Shown: positions 1 to 10,362 of the stretch, piece by piece
How the letters are laid out: every line of letters starts with the position of its first letter
How positions within the stretch are numbered: position 1 is the stretch's first letter
Source of the DNA: Paracentrotus lividus
Taxonomy: Eukaryota; Echinodermata; Echinoidea; Camarodonta; Echinidae
Reading direction: 5' to 3'
Assembly (NCBI GenBank): GCA_940671915.1
Contig: CALNVZ010003426.1
Location: 7,467,832-7,531,831, forward strand
Length of the DNA: 64,000 nucleotides
Translations under genes and position numbers: made by a program
The notes under the pieces: generated by a model
The model's input: the letters and a program-made list of their open reading frames with translations, nothing else
Told to the model about the DNA's origin: nothing
Database searches by the model: none

Positions 1-136
1 TGGCGTCGGAAAGTGCGGAACTATATAGGACACGACACCCCCATTCCCTCCTCTTCTAATAGAATAAAAAAACAAACAAACATCGGAATGAAATGTGAAA
101 GCCATGGAAAACTTTGTGAAAATGGGGGCCTCAGTT

Positions 137-358
137 TACACTCTGAGAAAAAAATTTCCATTGGGTGCCTTTAAGGGTGCTCGATTTCGCCACAATAGCG
201 GTACCCTTTTTGGTGTCCATGAGCATATTTCAGTACAAGAAAGAGTGGTCATCAGCACCCCAACGATTCTTGGGTGCTGGTGAGCACCGGGGTGAACGGA
301 AAAGGAGCTGTTTTAATCCGGTAACATTAAGGTGCTCATTGGAATTTTTTCGAGTGTA
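137..358. mobile_element. TACACT-type MITE, copy 1 of the GGTGC-motif family
   Basis: The left end reads TACACTC, then a G/A-rich run, AATTTCCATTGGGTGCC. The right end, read on the other strand, gives TACACTCGAAAAAATTCC followed by AATGAGCACC. The two ends form an imperfect terminal inverted repeat of about 30 bp. Inside, GGTGCT/AGCACC motifs recur in both orientations. No transposase is encoded, so this is a non-autonomous element of about 220 bp. It shares its TACACT ends with the elements at 663, 16415, 35039, 46178 and 47814. Confidence 0.6.
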
Positions 359-662
359 GGCCTACGTTACAGCCTCAATGAGCACGATGAGTGAGCTCAT
401 GACCTTACAATGATTCGCAGGTATAAATACAGTTTACCCTTATTGATTGAGGGTCCGACATTACATCCTTCGAGAATACTGTCACCAAAAATTGCCCAAC
501 TTCACTCATTAATATTCATATTGATGACAAAAACAAAAGCACTTATGTTATCTCACAGAGAGGCGAACGTCTGCGAATGTTTAGCGAATTTAGCCAGGTT
601 AGGAATTTGCCACAGGGTTTGTCAAGGTTCTTTAAAAGTTTTGATAAGATCGTTAACAGTTT
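359..662. other. Intergenic spacer between two related MITEs
   Basis: AT-rich sequence with no coding signal or repeat structure that I can see. It separates two copies of one MITE family. Confidence 0.5.
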
Positions 663-922
663 TACACTTTTAGTAAAAACAAAAAGTTCAATTGAGCACC
701 TTTAAAAGTGTTCGATTTTTCCATTGAGGTGCCTATTAGCACCTTTCTGGAATTGAAAGGGTGCTAATCAGCACCTCGATGGGTCTCAGGTGGTGGTGTG
801 CACCCTTTCATGTCCAGAAAGGTGATGGGCAATCTAGGGTGCCGCTATCAAAATAGAGGTGCCCTTTGAAACCTTTTTCTTTTCTTTTCATTTCTTCTTA
901 TTATTCTTCTTCTTAGAGTGTA
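663..922. mobile_element. TACACT-type MITE, copy 2 of the GGTGC-motif family
   Basis: Starts TACACTTTTAG and ends AGAGTGTA. The interior is built from AGGTGC/GCACCT motifs in both orientations, for example around 697-712, 726-742, 765-777, 799-812 and 862-872, matching the element at 137-358. The right TIR is degraded by a T-rich run. No coding capacity. Confidence 0.5.
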
Positions 923-1930
923 CGGTTTACGATGAAATATACTTTTTCGAAGATTTTGCAAAGAGTTCAAATCTTCCTTTTTCTGTTTAAATAACAAAAC
1001 TTAAATCTATAAAGGCACTTATCACAACAAATCTGTGAAAAGGTCTTGAGAAAATAAACTTTGGCTAAGTTTGCAGGGGCAGAGAATGTAATAAGGATAC
1101 TCTTCTTTCTTTAAAAAAAAATACACATATGAAATTGAATATTAAGAAGATTTTGGAAAACAAAGTGAAAGTACGATATTTGAAGGGTTTGAGGACGTCG
1201 CAGTATATCATACTGTGAGCAGCACGCGCCGCCTCTTCACCCCCGGTGTGACGGCCTGACGAGCACACGTGTGCTCGTGTAAGTAGCACAGCTCGCTGGT
1301 TAACAGCGCATGCAGGCGAAATAATCCTACTGGCTGATATTAATACGTGAATAGGAACGAAAATAATAGAAAAGGACACGGAGTGCCAAAAAGAATAATC
1401 AGGATAAAAAAACAAAAACTTCTGATAAATATCAAGCTTCCGTTCACATTTGTAACGTAGCGAGAGCGAATGGTATGTCGGAGCATCCATTTGCCGTCAA
1501 TTCATCACGTACTTTTCAATAGATCAATTATAAGTTGCAGTGCTCGACAGCGTTGCATGAGTGGAAGAGGGGTGTATCTGAATGTCGCGTTCGAGATTTC
1601 ATCTGATTTCTTTCCCTATCTCTCTTCTGGAAATTTTGAAAAGCAAGGGCGTTGGTATAAATTTGTAGGAATAATAATTTGAATAGGGCATTGGTTTTGG
1701 GAGGTGGGGTGTGAATTACGGTTGGTCTGGCTCGGGCTTGGCGGTATGTGTATTGAGATGTATTTCAAAGAGATATTTATTGATATTGTCACGTGGTCTT
1801 TTGTGACGGGGGCGCGGAAAAACAAATATAAGAGATAACAATTTGACAAAGAAAAAATAAATGATAGAAGGTAGAAAAGTGTCAAAAACCACACTTCGCA
1901 ATTAGAGCACGCATTGGTGGGTCAGTAGAT

Positions 1931-1963
<33 letters not shown>

Positions 1964-2227
1964 GCTTTTAATACAGTTTAGTTTGGACTGAGTGTCGATT
2001 ATTACATATTTCCTAATTTTGTTCTTCTTTGTCTATTGTGCTTTAATTTGTATAGTAAAGATAAAATGGTCGCAATAGGAAATGCCTGTGATTGAGAAAA
2101 TGGATACATTCTGCGAAATGATAGACGTTTTTAATTTGCTTCTTAATTTAAGGCAATATCGGTTCTTTTGAATTTATGACGACAAGTCTATCAATGTCTT
2201 AGATTGTCAATCTTATTCCATTTCATA
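923..2227. other. Intergenic region, no gene supported
   Basis: AT-rich apart from a GC-rich patch at about 1190-1330. A 141-codon minus-strand frame covers 1065-1490, but its translation is low in complexity and I do not call it. A (TA)n tract lies at 1930-1959. Confidence 0.5.
1259..1278. promoter_or_regulatory. 20-bp perfect palindrome centred on an E-box
   Basis: ACGAGCACACGTGTGCTCGT is its own reverse complement. Its centre is CACGTG, the canonical E-box of Myc/USF-type bHLH dimers. It sits in a locally GC-rich patch that also holds GTTAAC (about 1299) and GCATGC. Whether it is a regulatory site or a transposon remnant cannot be told from sequence alone. Confidence 0.4.
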
Positions 2228-3214
2228 TAGGGTAGATGTAGGGAATACCGGACAGTAGGGAATATCGGACGGTCACCACATGTTCAGCCCTAGCTGCCAA
2301 CATAAGATCAAACTGAGTTGAAATAACCCGGCATCTATTGGTCAGGTGGTCTGTCTGGGAAGGTTGAATGCTGTATTCGACAACAAAAGTGAGAAATCTC
2401 CGAGAAAACTACCACAATCGTGATAGGTAGGAAAATTTGCAGCCTGAAAAATGGCCTGATGTAAATGACATTTAGAGAATGTGATGGTAAAATAGAATTG
2501 GGGCATGACCTCTATTTCATGCATTATGGACATGTGGGAGGGGTGGGCCAAACGTGTATGGAGTGTTTGCACTGTACAAAGCCTGTGTATTGGGGGCAGT
2601 GTGTTTGAAAAGTGCCAGTCAGTCATTTTTTGTGTAGGGAATACAGGACACCACATGGACGTTGTTTGTTTTACTTCCGGGTTGAGTTGCTAAGCATGTA
2701 GATCAAATAGTAAGTTGCATATATAATGTATTATATTTATTTATTAAATTGTTTGACAATTTCGAAATGTCTATTCTCTTATTGTTATTGTGATATGTCA
2801 ATGATCTAGCAGAAGATATAAAGTTACTTCTGAGTGTTTTGAAATTTTGTTAGTAATGCATTATAATCTTCTCGAAAAATGAATAATGTTATAAAAAATC
2901 AATACAAAAGGTTAGTTGATGGTTTACATTTCAAATCAGTGCTTCCAGACAGATCTTTATACAAAAAAAAAGGGTAAAACATACTGTCCGGTATTTCCTA
3001 CACTGTAGGGAATGCCGGACAATTTACGATGACGTCATTATTTGCAATATAACTGCCGTCACAAATATTCGATTACCTCAGTTTTTTTTGGAAAATAAAG
3101 TTGGAATGAATGTAAGCTAAGCAATGAGAATCTTTTTCTTTTGTGATTTTATTGTTTTCATGTGCTAAGTAAGCAAATGAGCTTAAGTGGCCGGTATTCC
3201 CTACATCTACCCTA
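2228..3214. mobile_element. TA-flanked TIR element with repeated TAGGGAATACCGGACA motif
   Basis: The ends are TAGGGTAGATG followed by TAGGGAATACCGG, and the exact inverse at 3190-3214, giving a TIR of about 25 bp flanked by TA. The motif TAGGGAAT(A/G)CCGGACA recurs inside in both orientations, at about 2239, 2255, 2634, 2984, 3006 and 3190. At about 987 bp it has no transposase-like frame. The 104-codon minus frame at 2342-2656 is not recognisable. It shares its terminal pattern with the elements at 24675, 29494 and 54192. Confidence 0.75.
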
Positions 3215-4116
3215 TTATTTTAATCGCTTTATTTACACAGGGAAAGCTCTTCAGTGATCAAAAACATTGTTTCCAATGAAAGCCCAGCATATAAACATGT
3301 AGACACAAAAACACATTTACTTTCTTTTAAGTTTAGTAAGATGAGAAGTCCGTCCATATATCAGAGAAAAGTTTTTAAAATTTACAACTCATTGTCATAT
3401 CACATGTAATTCTTTTGAAGTATTATACCAAGTAGATCTTGTCTAGTTTTTAAAAAGGAACTATTCTTATATATAATGTCAGATTCTGACACGCGACCTC
3501 AAGGAATTGATAAGTAGATAATTTAATTTGGAATCTTTGATTCCTTTACCGTCTGCAAAGGGTACTTCATTAAAACCTTGTTGTAGAAAATTTACTTCCA
3601 CCGCAAAGCAGGATAATCAGACTAGGATTAATCAACCCTCAACGAGTCATAATTTTGATTTATCGATCTGTCAGGGAAATTGAAAGAAAATAACAGAGCG
3701 GGGATTTATTCAGACTCTCTCGGAGCGATATTCTAATGTGTATCTTTATGCTACCTTTAGCAACGAGCGCAGAGAATGCGCGCGTTTTTCACCTGCCGAA
3801 GTTTCCGCCTAAACCTCGAAGTCCCTTTCTGTTCGCGGGGGAGCAGCGGGGTAGAGCACCTGCTTTGGTACCAGAGCTTCTGCATAGTTAATGCTTTAAA
3901 ATAGTCCTTATACAATGATTTTCTTCGACGATGCTAATTACAGTCTGCACATAATAAATAAGAGCTACTTTATATCACAGACATACTTTTGTCCAAAATA
4001 AGCAGTCAGGATTTCTCGTGTACGTTAGCATAGATTTCAGAAATGGAATTTGCAGATGGAGAATACCGTAACTTAACAAAATTGTTGAAGTCTAATGGGG
4101 AAAAAATGAGAAAATA
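3215..4116. other. Intergenic region with a small GC-rich block
   Basis: No gene is supported. About 3755-3880 is richer in GC and CpG than its surroundings and contains a tRNA box-A-like string (GGGGTAGAGCACC) with no box B, so I do not call a tRNA. Confidence 0.45.
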
Positions 4117-4190
4117 AGAAGAAGGAGAAGAAGAAGAAGAAGAAGAAGAAGAAGAAGAAGAAGAAGAAGAAGAAGAAGAAGAAGAAAAGA
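4117..4190. repeat. (GAA)n microsatellite
   Basis: About 70 bp of nearly uninterrupted GAA/AGA triplets, fading into A-rich purine sequence. It creates the poly-serine frame on the minus strand, which is an artefact. Confidence 0.9.
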
Positions 4191-4940
4191 AAAAAAAAGA
4201 AAAGAAGGAAAATGAAAAGAAGAACAAAAGTTTAAGAAAGCCAACAAGCAATGACAAGGGCAATATCTTAAATCTATAGGAAAGAAAAGCAGAACATCCG
4301 GAAAAGGAAGGGGGTAATGTCACTGTGGAAGAACGACAAAAAGATGACAACAATCAATGCTAAGATACGAATAAAATAACAATTGAAAAAAAAGGGATAT
4401 GAACGAAACAAAAAAGAAGAGAAATCGGTTCATTCTACATGTAGTTACAAAAAATTTGGAGTATGAAGTTGAAAAATAAAGGGAGGAGGACACAGGGAGA
4501 TGAATTGAAGTGAATTTAAAAACATCCAAAGGAGTATGAATAAAAAGAACTAGACATGAAGATACCATAAAAACGATTTTATTGTCGACGGCAATTATTG
4601 GTTGTCATTTTACTCTGTTCAAGTGACTTTTCATTATCATGTATTTTTGAATGTGTGGAAATGAAATGTTTATCTAATTAAATTGACTATTGAGGAAAAG
4701 ATGTTTCAAAGTAAATTTTAATAGTTGGTGTCAGGTGTTGAAATTTTAAAATGTTTTTCCAAAAAGTTTCAAAATAACGGAAGTATCGATTTCAGTCATT
4801 AAAAAAAGGCTTTGTACAAGCTATTCACGAGCTCATTGATAGCCTATACTGGTAGACTTGATGAAAGAAAAAATATATAATGATATGGCTTTTCTTGTAA
4901 TAATGACGCTCTCATTTATTCTTCGTTTAATATTACTTTT
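4191..4940. other. Intergenic region, nothing recognised
   Basis: A-rich purine-biased sequence without splice-bounded frames, TIRs or RNA-like structures that I can see. Confidence 0.45.
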
Positions 4941-5072
4941 CAGTAGCGGACGCAGACCGGAGTCATACAATGAATTTACCGGGCCCATGCGTTACATAAT
5001 AGAGCCGCTTTTGTCCCCAGACAATTGGGCCCCCGAAATGCATTCAATTCGATTTTCTTGGATCCACGCCTG
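4941..5072. mobile_element. hAT-like mini-element, copy 1
   Basis: Begins CAGTAGCGGACGCAG and ends GGATCCACGCCTG, a short imperfect TIR of the CAG...CTG type common in hAT elements. The hexamer ACTTTT directly abuts both ends, consistent with a target-site duplication (hAT normally gives 8 bp; here 6 match). A second copy in the same orientation lies at 62966-63098, with the shared internal string AATAGAGCCGCTTTTGTCCC. Confidence 0.65.
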
Positions 5073-5787
5073 ACTTTTGGATCACCAAAGCGACTTTGGG
5101 GACATGGTTATGCTAAATCTGTTCAAACCATCATATTATCTTTATTGAAAAAAAAAAACAATTAAACGGAAAATAAAAAAGAAAAAAGAAAACATTTAAT
5201 TCTGTCTACACGAACAACGCATTGATTATGTGTATTATTGTTTTAGCGCAGGTCCTACAGGCTCATACACTCGGAAATATTAAGGTTAATACATACAATC
5301 TTGAAACAAAAACAAAAAATGGTGACGACAGCACGAAACTTTAAATAATTACATTTCGAATGCCTTTTTCTCAGCTTTATGAACATTAATCATACAAATG
5401 TCATTGTAAAATATTTTGAAATAACATTCGTAAAATCGTCAGCAAGAATTCATAGAATTAGCCGAAAGGTCACAAAGTTTTAAAATGGAAAAAAAAAGTT
5501 GTAGGGAAACACAGACACTAAAAATACGAAATAAATACAGTAACAATAATCCCCTATAATAGTCTGTTTAAAAAAAAAATGGTGCAGTCAGGGAAAAAAA
5601 TAATTTAGGTGTGAAATCTTTTCATATAATGTGTTTATGTGGTACCAAATTAAAGCCAAAATATTTTTCTTGCTGATGGGATTTGTTTCATATAATTTGC
5701 TTTCGTGAAACAAAAGTTATTCTAAGTTTTGTGCGACGAGGAACAAATCAAAATTACGCACTTCTATTGTTCTGGAGCGCTGAATTC

Positions 5788-5829
<42 letters not shown>

Positions 5830-6395
5830 AAACTAGTCGTATCTCAAGAAATTACAAGCACCAAATGTGATGAAAAAAAAATTGCAGAAGAAAGTTTGAT
5901 TTTCCTGCTTTATGAAAAATACTAGACAATACAGGTTGTGATTTATCTTCATGCTATAAAAAATGTTTTCCACTTGTACCATTTTATTTGACACAGACTG
6001 GATAATGTATTACAAAGCGTATTTCTCTTTAGCGTGTTGTCCCACCATCAATTTCTATGATATAATATCTACTAAATTATATAATATAATATAATAATAT
6101 ATATATAATAATATATATAATATATATATGATATATAATATTGCCTGATGATTGCACCTAGCGTGAAAGCTAATTGCAGTTCTCATTAAATGCCCACCGT
6201 GAGATTTGTATTTATTTATAGAATATCGTTGTAGTTTTTGTCAAATGTAAAAATACCAAACCTTGATCATAAGGACCTCGAACCCCCCCCCCCCCCCAAA
6301 TACAATCATTGTTTCAAATGTTTGATGTGAATAAAATGATGCATCCAAACAATGTAAGAAATAAATATAAATAAAAAAGTAAAGAAAAAACTTAC
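5073..6395 (-). other. Downstream flank or intron of the bHLH gene
   Basis: Begins, on the minus strand, with the GTAAGT donor of the bHLH exon. It contains a poly-T run (about 5797-5825), an AT-only stretch (about 6060-6140) and a poly-C run (about 6284-6297). No downstream coding exon with a plausible Achaete-Scute C-terminus is visible, so the intron probably extends leftward. Confidence 0.5.
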
Positions 6396-6397
6396 CA
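6390..6397 (-). other. Splice donor of the bHLH exon
   Basis: On the minus strand the sequence is CTG then GTAAGT, a near-consensus 5' splice site. Frame and composition break exactly here: the protein-like GYEWDHYAENQPL is followed by a hydrophobic low-complexity read-through. Confidence 0.75.
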
Positions 6398-7049
6398 GGG
6401 GTTGATTCTCTGCGTAATGGTCCCACTCGTAGCCTCCGCTTGCTGGTGGGGGCGGCATTTGATGATGTTGCCCCGGATGTCCAGCGATGAGCCCGCCCAT
6501 ACCGATGCCGTAGCTAGCCGCCTGATGATGACCATGATGAGGATGATGATGACCACCGAAGTCCACCATCCTCTGCTGTTGCGTGTCTGACTCCGTGATC
6601 ATCTGCTGAAGATGGAGAATGTAATTTATCGCCGAGCGCAGCGTCTTCACTTTCGAGAGTTTCTTGTTCCTGGGCTCGGTTGGGATCTTGCGTCGAAGTC
6701 GGATGAAACCGTCGTTGACGAGCTGGACGCGTCGCCTTTCCCTCGCATTCCTTCGTTGTACCAGATGCGGCTCCTTCTCTTTCGGCGCCTGCCTCACAGC
6801 CGATGCCTTAGCAACGCTTACACCCTTCTCACCACCGCTGCCGCTGGAAGATGTAGATTCGGTAGTGTTCGTGGTGTTTCGAGAGCCGCCCTTCCGCTGT
6901 TTGAGTTTATGAAGATTCGAACTCGTTTGCGATCTCGTCTTGCATGATATCGTAGATGTTTTCATGGTGTTATTATTGTTGTCAGTTGCAATTTGTGGTA
7001 TTGAGGAGCAGATAGAAAGAGACGAAGGGTGCTGGATGATAGCCGCCAT
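6396..7049 (-). CDS. Achaete-Scute-type bHLH transcription factor, first coding exon
   Basis: Encodes 218 residues before a splice donor. The bHLH domain spans about residues 98-150: a basic region with RRNARERRRV, helix 1 with LVNDGF and LRRKIP, a short loop, then NKKLSKVKTLRSAINYI in helix 2. The NARER and NKKLSKV-TL signatures are those of the Achaete-Scute/ASCL family: nuclear factors that bind E-boxes as heterodimers with class I bHLH (E) proteins and typically promote neural fate. The N-terminal 90 residues are Ser/Thr/Asn-rich; a His-rich stretch follows the domain (about 167-176), then Gly/Pro-rich sequence. The start is the ATG at 7049: an in-frame TAA lies upstream and there is no earlier ATG. 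The exon ends in phase 0 at CCCCTG followed by GTAAGT; reading on gives low-complexity residues, so the C-terminus is on an unseen exon. The family call is firm; which ASCL paralogue is not. Confidence 0.88.
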
Positions 7050-7273
7050 TGATAAAATCGTTTTCGTTTTCGATGGAAAAATCTTGTGGAATGTGAACAC
7101 GAAATGAATTTAAACCAATCAAAGGTAACTATATCTTTAAAAAGATGAAGAACTCGGTATGATACGAAATGCTGGCTTTAGCGAAGTAGTTTTCTGGAAA
7201 CGATATCGACATCGACAAGTTTAGGAATACGAAAATATCATTTCGTTTCCCAAATTATATATGGATATAACTA

Positions 7274-7281
7274 TGACGTCA
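7274..7281. promoter_or_regulatory. CRE-type palindrome upstream of the bHLH start
   Basis: TGACGTCA is a perfect CREB/ATF consensus. It lies about 225 bp upstream of the bHLH ATG, near an AT-rich patch (7250-7270) and a GCATGCGCGC string (7313). A role in this promoter is inference. Confidence 0.35.
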
Positions 7282-7368
7282 GAACGGAGGAGCGGGTGAT
7301 GTGCTCTTTCGGAGCATGCGCGCAGCGACACACTCGCCTGCCAGAAGTCAATGTCATCGTTCTCCCAG

Positions 7369-7405
7369 TCTCTCCCCCTCCCCATTCTCTCTTACTCTCC
7401 TCCAA

Positions 7406-7448
<43 letters not shown>

Positions 7449-7550
7449 TTCTCTCTCTCTCTCTAAACACTGTTTTCGTGTCTGTTTCTATTTTTATCTT
7501 TATCACCTCTCCCTTACCCTCGCATAATTCTCACACAAGTTTGTAATAGT
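7369..7550. repeat. (TC)n microsatellite and pyrimidine-rich tract
   Basis: Long CT dinucleotide runs, densest at about 7409-7465, within a pyrimidine-rich stretch. Polypyrimidine bias continues weakly to about 7700. The frames here are Ser/Leu repeats and not genes. Confidence 0.85.
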
Positions 7551-7774
7551 TTTATTATTTGTGCTCATGTGCCATACAATGTGAGATACCCATCACCCTT
7601 CTCCCCTCCCTCTTTTATTTTCTCACTCACTCTCCTTTTTGCTCTCTTCCTTTCTATATCTGTCTCTATATATTTATCTCTCTCTACCTCTCTCTTGCAT
7701 ATAAATGTATTCAGGTCTTTTTCTCCCAACAACATGGGCTGATGCTACTAGTTTTATTTTCAATAAGCATTTAA

Positions 7775-8749
7775 CTCTGGATTAATCAACATTAAAAATT
7801 AAAAACTGAAAATCGTTACTATTTGGGTCATTCATATTTCACTACATTGCCAAAGCGAATTCTATTGTTATTAGGTACAGTTGATAGAATTCAAGAACAA
7901 AAATAAAATAAATTTAGCCTCCCGTCTTTTGTAATAACGGTGATTACTTTTATGATTAGTGGTAAATGTTTATTTGAACGCCTTTTTAATAAAATTAAGC
8001 TTTAATTTTAATTAACTAAAATACGAGAAGTCAAATTCAACGTATAGATTGAAATCCATTCACCAAAGAATTCATAGAAACAGCAAATGATACAGAAATT
8101 CGATAAAATGTTGTCAAAATAATAGACCGTGGATAATCGGAAAATTGCCGAGAAATAAAATTTAAAAGTGCTAAATAACCACTCTTTTACAAACAAAAAC
8201 ACAATTTTGATAAGATTAAGTCTATTTCATTCGAGTTTTTCTTTTCATTTGCTTTGATTTGACTGTTGTCTTTTCGGTTATGAAAGACAGGAAATAATGC
8301 ACGATTTTAATGAAATAATTTGCAGACAACTTATAAGGGTTAAACTTGGCACTCAATGTTATCTATCTTATCAAAATAATATAAATCACCCGTATAAAAA
8401 AAAGTGTTCCATCGACCATAAATGATCATCTTCAATTAGCTGTGACTAATAACCAACTTTATGACGTAGATGAACAGTTTTTGGTAAATGGAGAATTTAA
8501 TTTAGTAAGGGTGGGAGATGGTTTGGGATTTTTTTTTTTTAAACAGGAAAATAAAACCTAATAATAATTGGCCATTCTATTACAAAAATATGAAGAGACT
8601 TTTTTTTTTTTTAAGGATAGACCGAGAGCAATTAACTCCACCCTGTGTTTTCTTTCTCCTCGTTTAATGAAGCAGTTAAAAGGATACTCGAAAATTAACA
8701 AATCGCCCTCTTACTGCCCACTCGAGCTCACACACTGATATGAGCCCGG
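7775..8749. other. Intergenic region, nothing recognised
   Basis: AT-rich with short A and T homopolymers. No convincing frame or repeat boundary. Confidence 0.45.
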
Positions 8750-8935
8750 TGTTAAATCTTGATCTTTCTTCGCCTCAGTGAGGGTTCGCCCCGCCGGAGA
8801 TGCTGGGGCGCGAGATCGTTGCGCGCCGGCTCGAAGCGTCGAGCTGCACAGGAAACATGCTTATCGATTCTCACCACCAATAAAAGCACAGTGCTACTTC
8901 CTCTCTATCGCGCGCGCGGACAAGAAATAATCAAA
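8750..8935. other. Unexplained GC/CpG-rich block
   Basis: Much richer in GC and CpG than its flanks, with GCGCGCCGGC, CGCGCGCGCG and TCGAAGCGTCGAGC strings, and an AATAAAA at about 8879. A 75-codon plus-strand frame crosses it but resembles nothing I know. It could be a conserved non-coding element, an exon or a promoter. Confidence 0.35.
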
Positions 8936-8986
8936 ACTGTTAAATCAGCGGCTCTGATAAAATTAAAGGGAAAGGGTCCTTCTTAA

Positions 8987-8988
8987 CC

Positions 8989-9043
<55 letters not shown>

Positions 9044-9062
9044 TCTCTCCCTCTCTCACTCA
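8987..9062. repeat. Compound (C)n(TC)n(AC)n(TC)n microsatellite
   Basis: A C homopolymer (8987-8999) is followed by CT repeats, then CA repeats (about 9023-9042), then CT-rich sequence. Confidence 0.9.
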
Positions 9063-10044
9063 CTTCCTAATTTACCACATCTCGTTTTGTTATAAGGCCC
9101 TTCACCTATTCAGTTTTCCCTGTTCATTTCTTGGGCGTCAAAACAGCCCTTTCAAACTTCCACCACTCCTCTTTCCCGGGTAGCTTTTGTTCCATCTTGC
9201 GAACTTGGCGGAGTTTGGGCTTACACTAAGCCACGGGGCGTTCCTTTATGACCCATTCTAGGAGCCGCTGACTAATAAACTACGCTATAGGAGGGAATAG
9301 CATCTTTATCATGAATAACAAAAATTATTCCATTATTTCATAGTTCTGTCAATCACAACATTATTATTCTGATGAATGCGTTGAACATAAAAGATGAGAT
9401 AAGATTATCAGAACAGTAACATTTCTCTAAGCCTGGCTGTGAGATATTTTGACTCACAAAGTAGGGGAGGTGTGAACGCAAGTTTTGTATTCAAACTCCG
9501 ACAAAACACACATTATACACTTCGCACGGGAAAGTCATGGACTTTGTAGTGAAAAAAAAAATGGTATCTGCTGTTATGATTGTTCAAGTTTATTTGTTTA
9601 ATTTTATGAGATGGTAATGAGTACCGATCCTGGAGTTATTTCCCATGGATTCGAATAAAATTCAATAGTGTTTTATTAAAATATTTAAAAATTATTGATT
9701 GATCAAAATAAATTAGATTTTAGTATGGAAACGATTCAAATGGTGATGCCGACGAGTTTCAAGGGGGGAAAAAAACAAAGAAAAGTTACAAAACAAAGAA
9801 AGACAGAAGAAAATAAATTTGATTCAGTTTTTTTTTCCACATAGTCCTATGGTTGTGAAGAGCACTACAAAAGGTATGAACAACCAAAAAAAAAATTTTT
9901 ATAGCTTCATTTAGTGATTTAATAAGCAATTTATGATTAAATTAACAAAATACCTAATGGATTATTTAGTAAAACTAACCTTTGGAAATTAGTAGATAAA
10001 GTCGCAGGTTAAGTGTCTAGGTAAACAGGAGTGGGCAAGTTTGC
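9063..10044. other. Intergenic region, nothing recognised
   Basis: Plain AT-rich sequence with short homopolymers. No gene or repeat called. Confidence 0.45.
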
Positions 10045-10048
10045 GTCT

Positions 10049-10068
10049 GTGTTGTGTGTGTGTGTGGT

Positions 10069-10108
<40 letters not shown>
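10049..10108. repeat. (GT)n microsatellite 1
   Basis: Near-continuous TG repeats with a few interruptions. A second TG tract follows 165 bp downstream. Confidence 0.9.
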
Positions 10109-10110
<2 letters not shown>

Positions 10111-10174
10111 TTAAGTTAAGAAATCCTGTGGACAAGCACTTGGAAATTTACCAACAGTTTGCGGACAAATTTCA

Positions 10175-10205
10175 TTCCGAGGACGTGAAACACACGACCT
10201 CGGAA
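10175..10205. other. Short hairpin between two (GT)n tracts
   Basis: TTCCGAGGACGTG and CACGACCTCGGAA are inverted repeats with one mismatch, separated by AAACA. The GC-rich stem contrasts with its AT-rich surroundings. Confidence 0.4.
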
Positions 10206-10272
10206 GTTTTTGTCTCGATTTGAATCTACATGTCACTGACATCATATTCTTAAATTAAAATGTGATCATTGG

Positions 10273-10362
10273 GTGTGTGTGTGTGTGGTGTGTGTGTGTG
10301 TGTGTGTGCGTGTGTGTGCGTGTGGCGCGTGTGTTGTGTGTGTGTGTGTGTGTGTTTGTGTT
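10273..10362. repeat. (GT)n microsatellite 2
   Basis: TG repeats with GCG interruptions. Frames on either strand here are artefacts (Cys-Val or Thr-His repeats). Confidence 0.9.

Noticed and set aside
1065..1490. 141-codon minus-strand frame
   Set aside because: The translation is rich in F, S, I and L with no domain and crosses a region with no other coding sign. Probably chance.
3835..3895. tRNA-like string GGGGTAGAGCACCTGC
   Set aside because: Resembles box A and a D-arm, but there is no box B or T-arm downstream and no acceptor stem.
4006..4353. Poly-serine frame on the minus strand
   Set aside because: It is a translation of the (GAA)n microsatellite.
6402..6947. Plus-strand frames of 62-111 codons
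   Set aside because: Shadows of the bHLH exon on the opposite strand.
7301..7546. Ser/Leu-rich frame
   Set aside because: Generated by the (TC)n tract.
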